From Aurantibrevibacter litoralis (GTDB lineage Bacteria; Bacteroidota; Bacteroidia; Flavobacteriales; Flavobacteriaceae): DNA of 64,000 nt. The position numbers and the translations under genes were made by a program. Every line of letters begins with the position of its first letter. Position 1 is the stretch's first letter. Positions 33,673-41,461 of this stretch are shown here, one piece after another. Location: positions 124,001 through 188,000 of the forward strand of contig NZ_JAYEEQ010000003.1 in assembly GCF_034651555.1 (NCBI RefSeq). Reading direction: 5' to 3'. Under the pieces are notes generated by a model. The model made no database searches, had not been told where the DNA came from, and saw only the letters and a program-made list of their open reading frames with translations.

Positions 33673-33777
33673 GGAAAAAACCAACCGCCAAAAGGAAAAA
33701 GCCAACAGCCAACAGCCAAATGCCAACAGCCAAAACCCAACAGCAAACAATAACGAAATTAGCAAGCAACAAAAAAA
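33673..33777 (+). repeat. Heptad array 2 in the VWA-MoxR spacer (15 units)
   Basis: Fifteen 7-base units keep one register across 105 bases. GCCAACA occurs three times with one-base variants (GCCAAAT, GCCAAAA, CCCAACA, GCAAACA), and GGAAAAA twice. The array ends 8 bases before the MoxR start. The mRNA strand is A/C-rich and almost lacks U. Confidence 0.92.
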
Positions 33778-33785
33778 AATCGCGA

Positions 33786-35255
33786 ATGAACATCAATTAC
33801 AAAGAAATTACGACACTAGGAGCATTACAAGCATCTGCGTATAAAAGTAAAAACATTAAAGATGAACTAAGGGAAAATCTCATTCATAAAATACAAAAAG
33901 GGGAAGATACTTTTTCCGGTATTTGGGGGTTTGAAAATTCTGTGATTCCGGAAGTAGAACGTGCAATTCTATCACGACATAATATCAATTTATTAGGGCT
34001 ACGCGGACAGGCCAAGACACGCCTTGCCCGATTGATGGTGAATTTGCTGGACGAATGGATTCCGATAGTAGAAGGTTCAGAAATAAATGACGATCCGCTG
34101 AAACCTATTTCCCGATATGCCAAAGAATTGATAAAAGAAAAGGGCGAGAAGACGCCAATTTCATGGATACACCGCGATGAGCGTTTTTACGAAAAATTAG
34201 CCACTCCCGATGTTACGGTAGCCGATTTAATTGGCGATATAGATCCTATAAAAGCAGCAAATTTAAAACTGTCTTACGCCGACGATAGGGTCATACACTA
34301 TGGGATGATACCGAGAGCGAATCGTTCTATTTTTGTCATTAATGAGTTGCCCGATTTACAGGCGCGTATTCAGGTGTCCTTATTTAATATTTTACAAGAA
34401 GGAGATATTCAGATACGGGGTTTTAAATTGCGGTTACCGATGGATATTCAATTTGTGTTTACGGCAAATCCGGAAGATTATACCAATAGAGGAAGTATTG
34501 TTACCCCTCTTAAGGACAGAATAGGCTCTCAAATACTAACGCATTATCCCGAAAACCTGGAAACAGCTAGGAAAATTACAGAACAAGAGTCTAAATTGGA
34601 TAGCCGTCAGGTAAATTCGGTCTATGTTCCCGATTTGGCCAAAGATCTGTTAGAGCAAATTAGTTTTGAGGCTCGTAAAAGTGAGTATGTAGATGCCAAA
34701 AGCGGTGTAAGTGCACGGATGAGTATAACGGCTTTTGAAAATTTATTAAGCACGGCAGAACGACGCGCTTTACGCAATGGGGAAACATCTACAGCGGTGC
34801 GTTTAACCGATTTTATTGGCATTATTCCCGCTATTACCGGAAAAATTGAATTGGTGTATGAAGGGGAACAGGAAGGAGCCGATGGCGTGGCCTTGCAACT
34901 TATAGATAACGCTATAAAAAGCATTTTTTCTATTTATTTTCCTAAGATAGAAAAATTGCAGCGCAAAGATGCCGATACAGCCTATGATGATTTAATTGCT
35001 TGGTTTTTTGAAGGTGAAGGCTTTGAATTGCTCGATGATGCTACAGACGAGATGTATCAAAAACAATTAGACAGTGTTTCGCCATTAACAGATTTAATAA
35101 AAAGATACCAACCTTCTTTAGCGAAAGCGGATGTTTATTTTGTAAAGGAAATTATTTTATGGGGTCTTGTTGCCTATAAAAAACTAAGCAAACATCGCTT
35201 TGTTAAAGGATATCAGTTTAAGGATTTATACGGCAGTATCATCAACAGGTTATAA
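33786..35255 (+). CDS. MoxR/magnesium-chelatase-like AAA ATPase
   Basis: The 489-residue AAA+ protein has a Walker A-like LLGLRGQAKTRLAR (near 60-73; the canonical GKT/S is AKT here), a Walker B-type strand SIFVINELPDL, sensor 1 FTANPEDYTNRGS and an arginine-finger region PLKDRIGSQ. It resembles ChlI/BchI-type magnesium chelatase subunits and probably remodels a client together with the VWA protein upstream. The ATG at 33786 is the likely start; the open frame back to 33720 is heptad repeat. Whether the changed Walker A still binds ATP should be kept in mind. Confidence 0.87.
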   Translation: MNINYKEITTLGALQASAYKSKNIKDELRENLIHKIQKGEDTFSGIWGFENSVIPEVERAILSRHNINLLGLRGQAKTRLARLMVNLLDEWIPIVEGSEINDDPLKPISRYAKELIKEKGEKTPISWIHRDERFYEKLATPDVTVADLIGDIDPIKAANLKLSYADDRVIHYGMIPRANRSIFVINELPDLQARIQVSLFNILQEGDIQIRGFKLRLPMDIQFVFTANPEDYTNRGSIVTPLKDRIGSQILTHYPENLETARKITEQESKLDSRQVNSVYVPDLAKDLLEQISFEARKSEYVDAKSGVSARMSITAFENLLSTAERRALRNGETSTAVRLTDFIGIIPAITGKIELVYEGEQEGADGVALQLIDNAIKSIFSIYFPKIEKLQRKDADTAYDDLIAWFFEGEGFELLDDATDEMYQKQLDSVSPLTDLIKRYQPSLAKADVYFVKEIILWGLVAYKKLSKHRFVKGYQFKDLYGSIINRL

Positions 35256-35265
35256 GCCAAAATAG

Positions 35266-35298
35266 CAAAGTCCCTTACCATTACAATAAGGGGCTTTG
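35266..35298. terminator. Hairpin terminator after the MoxR gene
   Basis: A 12-bp stem (CAAAGTCCCTTA with TAAGGGGCTTTG, one G-U pair) with a 9-base loop starts 11 bases after the stop codon. The T-run after it is weak, so it may act in both directions or with Rho. It would end the long his-VWA-MoxR transcript. Confidence 0.65.
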
Positions 35299-35518
35299 TA
35301 ATTCATAGCAATTCATTTTCCGAAAACATTTTTTCAGAATCGTTTTGCTGCAACACTCAAACTAGGAACACTTTATTAGACGCAGAAGGAAGTTAAACCT
35401 GACAAGGCTATCCTATTTTTATTTGATGAACTTCGCTGAAAGTCTATATAGCAACCTTACGAAGTCTAGGGTAGAATGCCATCAATAGGAATAACAATAC
35501 CCAACAAAGATGCAAACT

Positions 35519-36016
35519 TCATTCCCATGGGTCTATCGCTTGGTTGTTATTTTCAAAAGAATAGGCTCCTACAAAGGCCTTTCTAAAGGCAAAGCTTAGT
35601 AGCGTTAAGACGAGTAAAACAAAATGCAAGGTTACCACAAGTAGCCCCATAGGTATAAATGTGATCGGTATTAAATGACTTTCGAAATCCTGATAACTTA
35701 GAAGTATCATTAGGGCATCTACCCCCTTAAAGACATAAATAATAAAAATAATGTATAAGGCATATTCCAAATTCCGCATTTGCGGATCGCTTGGTTCTTG
35801 TTCTCGAATTTTAAACTGCATTACGTACAAATACACAAAATGAATACTTGTTAGCAGGGGAAAAATATAATTATCGAATTTAAAAAAGTAAAATTTGTGG
35901 GTATAAAGACCGTAGAAGCTTAGAATAATTAAAGGTATAAGTGTACTTACGGATAGTACCATAAGGGTTTTCCAAGATACGGATCGCAAGATAAATTTCA
36001 TACAAGTAGGGTTCAA
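35519..36016 (-). CDS. Four-helix integral membrane protein of unknown function
   Basis: The 165-residue protein has about four hydrophobic segments: near 19-36 (LMVLSVSTLIPLIILSFY), 50-66, 87-106 and 120-143. It has no recognisable catalytic or transport motif. The likely start is ATG at 36016, or ATG at 36001 (MKFILRS), which would put the first segment closer to the N-terminus. It stands alone, convergent with the MoxR gene and divergent from truA. Function unknown. Confidence 0.7.
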   Translation of the reverse strand: MNPTCMKFILRSVSWKTLMVLSVSTLIPLIILSFYGLYTHKFYFFKFDNYIFPLLTSIHFVYLYVMQFKIREQEPSDPQMRNLEYALYIIFIIYVFKGVDALMILLSYQDFESHLIPITFIPMGLLVVTLHFVLLVLTLLSFAFRKAFVGAYSFENNNQAIDPWE

Positions 36017-36289
36017 AGGGTTTGGGGGAACTTAGTTTATGGAAAGAACGGCAAGGGTATCGAGATATTTTAAATTAATCGATGAACCGCCGGGAATGTT
36101 GGGTATCCATAAAAAAGTGTGGTGAATTCGTCTTTTGAAACGCTCTCAATTCGTTGTAGCATTCGGTTGCATATCCATATAAAGTTTTAGAATATGGGTT
36201 TCAGTCAGGGTTATACTTGGTAACCCTAATTAATTAATTTAGCTTGCATCCATCTTACGTAATCCAACAGTGTTCAAATCATACGACCT
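36017..36289. other. Divergent spacer between the membrane protein gene and truA
   Basis: No gene seen. A perfect 7-bp inverted repeat, AGGGTTA (36207-36213) and TAACCCT (36221-36227) with a 7-base loop, lies in the truA promoter region, followed by TAATTTAG at 36235-36242, a near-match to TAnnTTTG. It could be an operator or a short hairpin. Confidence 0.4.
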
Positions 36290-37075
36290 ATGCAACCCCG
36301 TTTTTATTATGTAATTCACCTTCAATATTTAGGATTCCGATATAGTGGCTGGCAAAAACAGCCGGGCCAAAGAACCGTGGAAAGCATGCTTATAAAAACC
36401 TTGAAATTTATAATTCCCGATCGGAAAATTAAAATTCTGAGCGCCGGGAGAACCGATGCCAAAGTATCGGCACTAGACATGGCTTTTGAGCTTTTTGTGT
36501 GGGGCACACCTATAGATAACCTTATTGAATTTGTAATTCTATTCAACAAAAACCTACCTCCGGATATCCGAGTGCTACACATGCACGAGGTAGATTCAAG
36601 TTTTAATATCATTCAACACAGCAAACAAAAAGAATATGTGTATCTCTTTTCTTTTGGACAAAAAAACCATCCGTTTGCAGCACCATTTATGGCCAATATA
36701 ATGGACGAACTTGATGTGAGCTTGATGCAAGAAGGGGCCTGTTTGTTTGTGGGCACGCATAATTTTTCCTGCTATACGGCAAGACCACAAGAAAACACCA
36801 AGGTTATTCGTACCCTAACGCATTGTACCATTTCGCCCAATACGTATCTCACAGCCAACTTCTTTCCGAAAAAAAGTTATGCGCTTTGTATGGCAAGTGA
36901 GGGTTTTATGCGATACCAGGTAAGGATGATTATGGGAGCTTTAATTCTTTTGGGCAAAGGAGCACTTTCCCTAGATGCCATTGCCGCATCGCTTACGGGA
37001 GGTAAAGCATTGGCAATTTCGTTCGTTGCTCCCGGTTCTGGTTTGGTATTGAACAAAACGGAATTCAAAAGTTAA
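36290..37075 (+). CDS. truA: tRNA pseudouridine(38-40) synthase TruA
   Basis: TruA (261 residues) isomerises uridines 38-40 in the anticodon arm of tRNAs. The catalytic aspartate is Asp56 in SAGRTDAKVSAL; most family members have GRTDAGVHA, so the residues after DA are divergent here. Other landmarks are YSGWQKQPGQRTVES, the HNFSCYTA segment and FMRYQVRMIMGALILLG. Length is normal. Its short spacing to corA (36 bases) suggests co-transcription without functional link. Confidence 0.93.
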   Translation: MQPRFYYVIHLQYLGFRYSGWQKQPGQRTVESMLIKTLKFIIPDRKIKILSAGRTDAKVSALDMAFELFVWGTPIDNLIEFVILFNKNLPPDIRVLHMHEVDSSFNIIQHSKQKEYVYLFSFGQKNHPFAAPFMANIMDELDVSLMQEGACLFVGTHNFSCYTARPQENTKVIRTLTHCTISPNTYLTANFFPKKSYALCMASEGFMRYQVRMIMGALILLGKGALSLDAIAASLTGGKALAISFVAPGSGLVLNKTEFKS

Positions 37076-37111
37076 TCCTTATATTTAGTTATCCTAAAGC
37101 GGACGTATCGC

Positions 37112-38203
37112 ATGAGTAAGAAAAAAACAGGCCTAAAGACTACCGGAAAAAAGAAGTCGCGATTGCATCAAAAAATGGGAAAATCGCCGGGCACTATTAC
37201 CTATATGGGAACTAGGGAAGGAGGGGAGAGCCTGGTTAACAGTATAAGTTACAACATAGACGGGTTTGATGAGAAAACAGCAATTACCTTGGAAGCGTTG
37301 CTTTCTCTTAAAACCGGGCCCATGATTTCTTGGATAAATGTGATAGGGATTAGTAACGAAGCATTTATTGGTATACTGGGGAAGCAATTTGGGCTAAATG
37401 CTTTAATTCTTGAAGATACAGTAAATACCAATCAGCGACCCAAGATAGATGTGTATGAGGATTATATTTTTGGAGTATTTAAAATGATCTATTTAGATGA
37501 AGATCAACACATAATCACCGAACATGTGGCGTTGGTGCTACTGGAGAATTGCGTTTTGGTATTTCAGGAACTTCAAGATGACGTTTTTACGGGCGTACGG
37601 GAGCGCATAACATTGCCCGCAGGCCGTATTCGGAGTAGCGGTTCCGATTATCTTTTTTTTGCCCTTTTAGATGCCATCATTGATAATTATTTTTTGGTTT
37701 TAGAACATATCAATCATAAAATTGAGGTTTTGGAGGAAGACGTATATGCCAATCCTACCCCGGAGGTTGCCCAAAAAATACAACTGCTAAAAAAGGAAAT
37801 TTTAAAACTTCGAAATTACATATATCCGGTGAAGGAATTGGTAAATAGGTTAATTGAAACTGAAAACCCATTGATCAAAAAAGGGACGAAATTATTTTTA
37901 AAAGATATTCTAGATCATACCATAGAAATTAATGACAGCATCCAAATTTATAGGGAAATGTCCATCAGCCTTATGGAAATGTACATGAGTAATATGAGCA
38001 ATAAAATGAACGAGGTGATGAAGGTTCTTACCATTATGGCATCCATTTTTATTCCTCTTACTTTTGTGGCAGGAATTTACGGGATGAATTTTGAGTATAT
38101 GCCGGAACTGCAAATGAAAAATGGCTATTTTATTCTACTAGGAATTATGGCAGTTTTATTTGTACTGATGCTGATGTATTTCAAAAGAAAAAAATGGCTT
38201 TAA
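37112..38203 (+). CDS. corA: CorA-type magnesium/cobalt transporter
   Basis: CorA forms a pentameric Mg2+ channel in the inner membrane. The 363-residue protein has a basic N-terminal tail, a large cytoplasmic domain and two C-terminal membrane helices. The pore signature GMN is at about 324-326 (GIYGMNFEYMPEL), and the ion-gate helix EVMKVLTIMASIFIPLTFVAG precedes it. The protein ends in a lysine-rich tail. The stop codon is overlapped by the remnant of a convergent gene. Confidence 0.95.
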   Translation: MSKKKTGLKTTGKKKSRLHQKMGKSPGTITYMGTREGGESLVNSISYNIDGFDEKTAITLEALLSLKTGPMISWINVIGISNEAFIGILGKQFGLNALILEDTVNTNQRPKIDVYEDYIFGVFKMIYLDEDQHIITEHVALVLLENCVLVFQELQDDVFTGVRERITLPAGRIRSSGSDYLFFALLDAIIDNYFLVLEHINHKIEVLEEDVYANPTPEVAQKIQLLKKEILKLRNYIYPVKELVNRLIETENPLIKKGTKLFLKDILDHTIEINDSIQIYREMSISLMEMYMSNMSNKMNEVMKVLTIMASIFIPLTFVAGIYGMNFEYMPELQMKNGYFILLGIMAVLFVLMLMYFKRKKWL

Positions 38204-38289
38204 TCTAGAAAATTCTCCTCGGCAAGCTCTGGGGTTTCCGCATCTACTTCTTCTTTGAAGCGATTAAAACTGCTATTGGTAGTTTCGGG
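38200..38289 (-). pseudogene. C-terminal remnant of a gene cut off at the restriction island
   Basis: On the minus strand 29 codons read in frame to a TAA at 38202-38200, including NSSFNRFKEEVDAETPEL. This looks like a genuine, acidic protein tail that would have been convergent with corA. Immediately upstream the frame is closed by a stop and the sequence changes character. The most likely reading is that the rest of this gene was lost when the restriction-modification island entered. The family is not recognised. Confidence 0.4.
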
Positions 38290-38554
38290 TTAGGTAAAAT
38301 AATGAATGTCGGTTTTGACCTTTAAGTGTAAATAAGACGGGCGAAACCTGCGCTGCGTGCATCGATAAACTAATTGTGGCATTTTTTAGGCCTTCGTACT
38401 TTTTTTTCGTCCGTCTGTCAGCGTTGGCAAAGACATACGCTGCCTGCAATTTTTGGTTGCAGAGTTGGATGGTGCGAAACGAAGTTTACGAACTCCAAAA
38501 ACAAATTAAAAACACGTGAGTAATTGCAAATGTGTATGGCTTTTAGCGTTGGCA
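38290..38554. other. Left edge of the restriction-modification island
   Basis: No gene seen. The segment holds GCGTTGGCAAA at 38421-38431, repeated exactly at 44177-44187 on the far side of the island, and a related AGCGTTGGCATTA at 38547-38559. A hairpin-like CTGCAA-TTTTTGG-TTGCAG stands at 38443-38467. Confidence 0.5.
38421..38431. repeat. Island-flanking 11-bp direct repeat, left copy
   Basis: GCGTTGGCAAA here equals 44177-44187. Both copies follow a CTGTC motif by a few bases and precede a short GCTG/GTGCTG segment, so similarity extends loosely. The copies enclose res, the KilA-N gene and mod. Confidence 0.5.
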
Positions 38555-40635
38555 TTATAGTTTGATTTCTAAAATTTGACTTGTATCTACTCCTAAAATG
38601 TCAACTACTTTTACCATTACTCTGAATGTTACTTTTTGCGTGTATTCGTGTTCGGCAGAAATAAATTCCAATGTTCGGTCTTGCTTGGTTCTAAAGGTCT
38701 GCCATTCGTTTTCAAAAATATAGTTGCCTGTCCATTTTTCTTCTATTTCTCCTGCTTCGTTTTTTATGCGGATGATTTCTTTTTTGCTGTTATAGTCAAA
38801 GTCCACACTCCAATAGTCAATCCAATCGTGCCAATTTTCAGTTAACGTTTCACGGTTTATAATACCGTTTTTGTCTTTGGTTACTTTGATGATTTGACCG
38901 TTTTCTATGACTACTTTGCTCCCTGCTCGCATACTTTCTTGTATGTCTTCTATATCGTCTTGCGTGTAGTTGGTTACAAAGTCGGTGAGTTCTATTTTTA
39001 CTTTATTGCCTTTTATGATGGGTTTGGCTTGTAAATACGAAACATCATAAAACTTTACTTGTCCTTTGTCCACTGCTCTTGGGTCGAAAACATCTTTTGG
39101 AATGTATCGCAAGCGAATATCAACACCCTGTTCTTTAAATTCTTGGTTGATGCGTGGCTGTAAGCCCATTTCAAACTCAAAGCCCAATACATCTACTTGC
39201 GTTATCAAATTGGTTCTACATTCTTCAAAAATTTCTTGCACTCTGCTTTGGGTTACGGGCATATCCAAAGGGCCGATGTGTACAAAACGGCTGGCTTTTT
39301 TGGCGTGAAGGGTAGCATAGTTTTCTATGCGTTGAGCGGAATAGGCTCTGCAAATTAAGTCCAAATAGGCTTCTTCTTTGCGTTTGCGTTGTCCGTTTAT
39401 CAAATCGTCTATAAAAAACTGGCGTTCGTATTTGCCCAAATTCAAAATCTCAAATGCTCTGAAATCGTTGCCGTTTTCTTTGAGTTCCCTTTGAACATTG
39501 ATAAGCCGTTTTCGGGTGGTATGAATAGAAAATCGTCCCAAATCGGTGGTAATCCATTTTCTATTCAGTTTCTCGGCTACGGCTGCCGTAGTGCCACTGC
39601 CACAAAAGAAATCGGCCACTAAATCCCCTTCATTGCTACTGGCTTTGATGATGCGTTCTAATAATGATTCTGGTTTTTGAGTAGGGTAATCTACTTTCTC
39701 TTTACCCATAGGGTTAACTGGATTAATATCATCCCAAACGGAATCAACAATATCTCCTTCAAGTTCATCAAGGTAAATTATTCTTGTTCCACCTTTTGTT
39801 GGGTTAACGTCATCTCGATATAATCTTCCTGATTCATCCTTTTTCCACCTTTTCAGATAGTCTTCACTATGCGGTTTAAATTGTGTGTTCCAAGTGAAAT
39901 TGTCCGAATTTTTTTTGTAAGAAAAAAGATAATCGTGTTTTTGAGGGAATTTTTTTGATGTTTTTCGCTTGAAGGCAAAATATGTCCATATAATTTCATT
40001 CAAAAAATTATTACGCCCAAAAATATCATCACACAAAAATCTTAGTTGTGCATTTACTCTCCAATCGCAATGCAAATATACTGTGCCATCTTCTGCCAAA
40101 AAGGGTTATGTATAAGTTTCAACCGTTCATACATCATACTTAAATAAGAAGAAATCCCCTTTTGCCAAGTATCACGATAGGCAATTTCTTCTAAAACGCT
40201 TTGGCTTTTGGTGGCGGTTTCGCCATTTAGTTCTATGGTATGGCTGAAATCAGCCCCAACTGCAAAAGGTGGGTCAATATACACGAGTTTTAGTCCGCCT
40301 TCTTTTTCAATTTCTTCACGCAAAGGGCCATTTGCCAAAGAAGAAAGAATGAGCTTGTTATCGCCCCAAATGAGTTTGTTGTGCCAACCTGCTTTTTGTC
40401 TGCCTTTCATATCAAACAATAAATTGGCTTCATTAGCTTCTTTACGTGGTTCGTCTATATGCTCAATGTGATGAAAAGGCAGCGCCACATTGGTGATGTC
40501 TTCTTTTCTGCCATTCCAAAACAAGAAAACGTCTTCTTCATCACTGTGCATTTTGTAGATGTACTCCTTGGGTATCGGCTGATTATTTTTAATCGCCTGA
40601 ATAACCCATTCTTTTTCCTTATCTGAAAGATTCAT
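38555..40635 (-). pseudogene. mod: Type III restriction-modification methyltransferase (mod), frameshifted
   Basis: Two overlapping frames together make a full beta-class adenine methyltransferase of about 690 residues. The upstream part (40635 to 40054, 193 codons) holds motif IV in YIDPPFAVGADF. The downstream part (40099 to 38555, 514 codons) begins LAEDGTVYLHCDWR and holds motif I in FFCGSGTTAAVAE. Continuity is lost at a run of five A (T on the coding strand) at 40098-40102. One more base there would restore LIHNPFLAEDGTVYLHCDW. The break may be phase variation, decay, programmed shifting or a sequence error. Mod normally sets the specificity and protects host DNA. Confidence 0.85.
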
Positions 40636-41451
40636 TTACTTTAATTTTTTTGTGTTTTGGTGCTTCAATAAGGACTTCATTTGAGTGATGGCCAAACCAT
40701 TGAGTTGCACTAACCGCTCGCTTTGTGGTATGCCTTGATGAATGAGCAAGGCATTGGTGCTTTCCATATTAGAGAGCACCACCAATTGCTCAATAGTAGC
40801 CACATCGCGGATGTTTCCTTTTTCGTTGGGGTTTTCGTCTCGCCATTGTTTGGCCGTTTTACCAAATAGGGCTATGTTTAGTACATCAGCTTCATTGGCA
40901 TAAATAATAGCCGTTTGTTTTTTGTCAATTTCAGCGGGTATTAAATTGTCTTTAATGGCATCGGTATGAATGAGGTAGTTTACTTTGGTAAGGTGTCGTT
41001 GATAATTCCATTCAAGTTTTAGGCGGTCGCTTTCTTCGTTTTTTAAGCGTTGAAATTCTTTAATGAGATAGACCTTAAACTCGGCACTTATCCACATACC
41101 AAATTCAAAAGCGATATCACTATGGGCGTAAGTACCGCCATACCTACCCGAAGTGGCCCTGATGCCCATAGCGTTGGTTTTTTCTACCCATTCTTTCACA
41201 CTTATTTTATAACTATTCAGTCCTGCTTGACTTTTAATTATGGCGAATTCGCCATAATTAAAATCTGGATTAAAAACCGATTCCCAAATGCCTAAAAACT
41301 CAACAGTATTTCTATTTCTAAGCCAATCAGAAATAAAAAAATCGCCATCTTTGGCTTTGAGCATATCGGTAAGTGATACAAAGTCGCCCTTACTATCCTT
41401 TACGATAGTGATTTCTGTACCCTTTACTTCAATTTTTTTCTTCTTCGCCAT
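40636..41451 (-). CDS. KilA-N domain DNA-binding protein in the restriction island
   Basis: The 271-residue protein (from ATG at 41451) carries an N-terminal KilA-N domain: FVSLTDMLKAKDGDFFISDWLRNRNTVEFLGIW, given here only as a landmark, with the conserved AIGIRATSGRYGG-type turn reading GIRATSGRYGGTYAHSDIAFEF. The C-terminal part is helical with an RDVATIEQLVVLSNME segment. KilA-N is a DNA-binding module of phages and large DNA viruses. Lying between res and mod and abutting mod (TAA then ATG), it may regulate the system. Confidence 0.88.
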   Translation of the reverse strand: MAKKKKIEVKGTEITIVKDSKGDFVSLTDMLKAKDGDFFISDWLRNRNTVEFLGIWESVFNPDFNYGEFAIIKSQAGLNSYKISVKEWVEKTNAMGIRATSGRYGGTYAHSDIAFEFGMWISAEFKVYLIKEFQRLKNEESDRLKLEWNYQRHLTKVNYLIHTDAIKDNLIPAEIDKKQTAIIYANEADVLNIALFGKTAKQWRDENPNEKGNIRDVATIEQLVVLSNMESTNALLIHQGIPQSERLVQLNGLAITQMKSLLKHQNTKKLK

Positions 41452-41461
41452 AGTGTTTGTT

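Noticed and set aside
33720..33785. N-terminal extension of the MoxR-type ATPase by 22 residues
   Set aside because: It is the translated heptad array; the conserved protein starts at the ATG at 33786.
38421..38470. attC-like integron site (GCGTTGGC motif)
   Set aside because: The core does not match GTTRRRY, no integrase is near, and the genes between the copies are a restriction system rather than cassettes.
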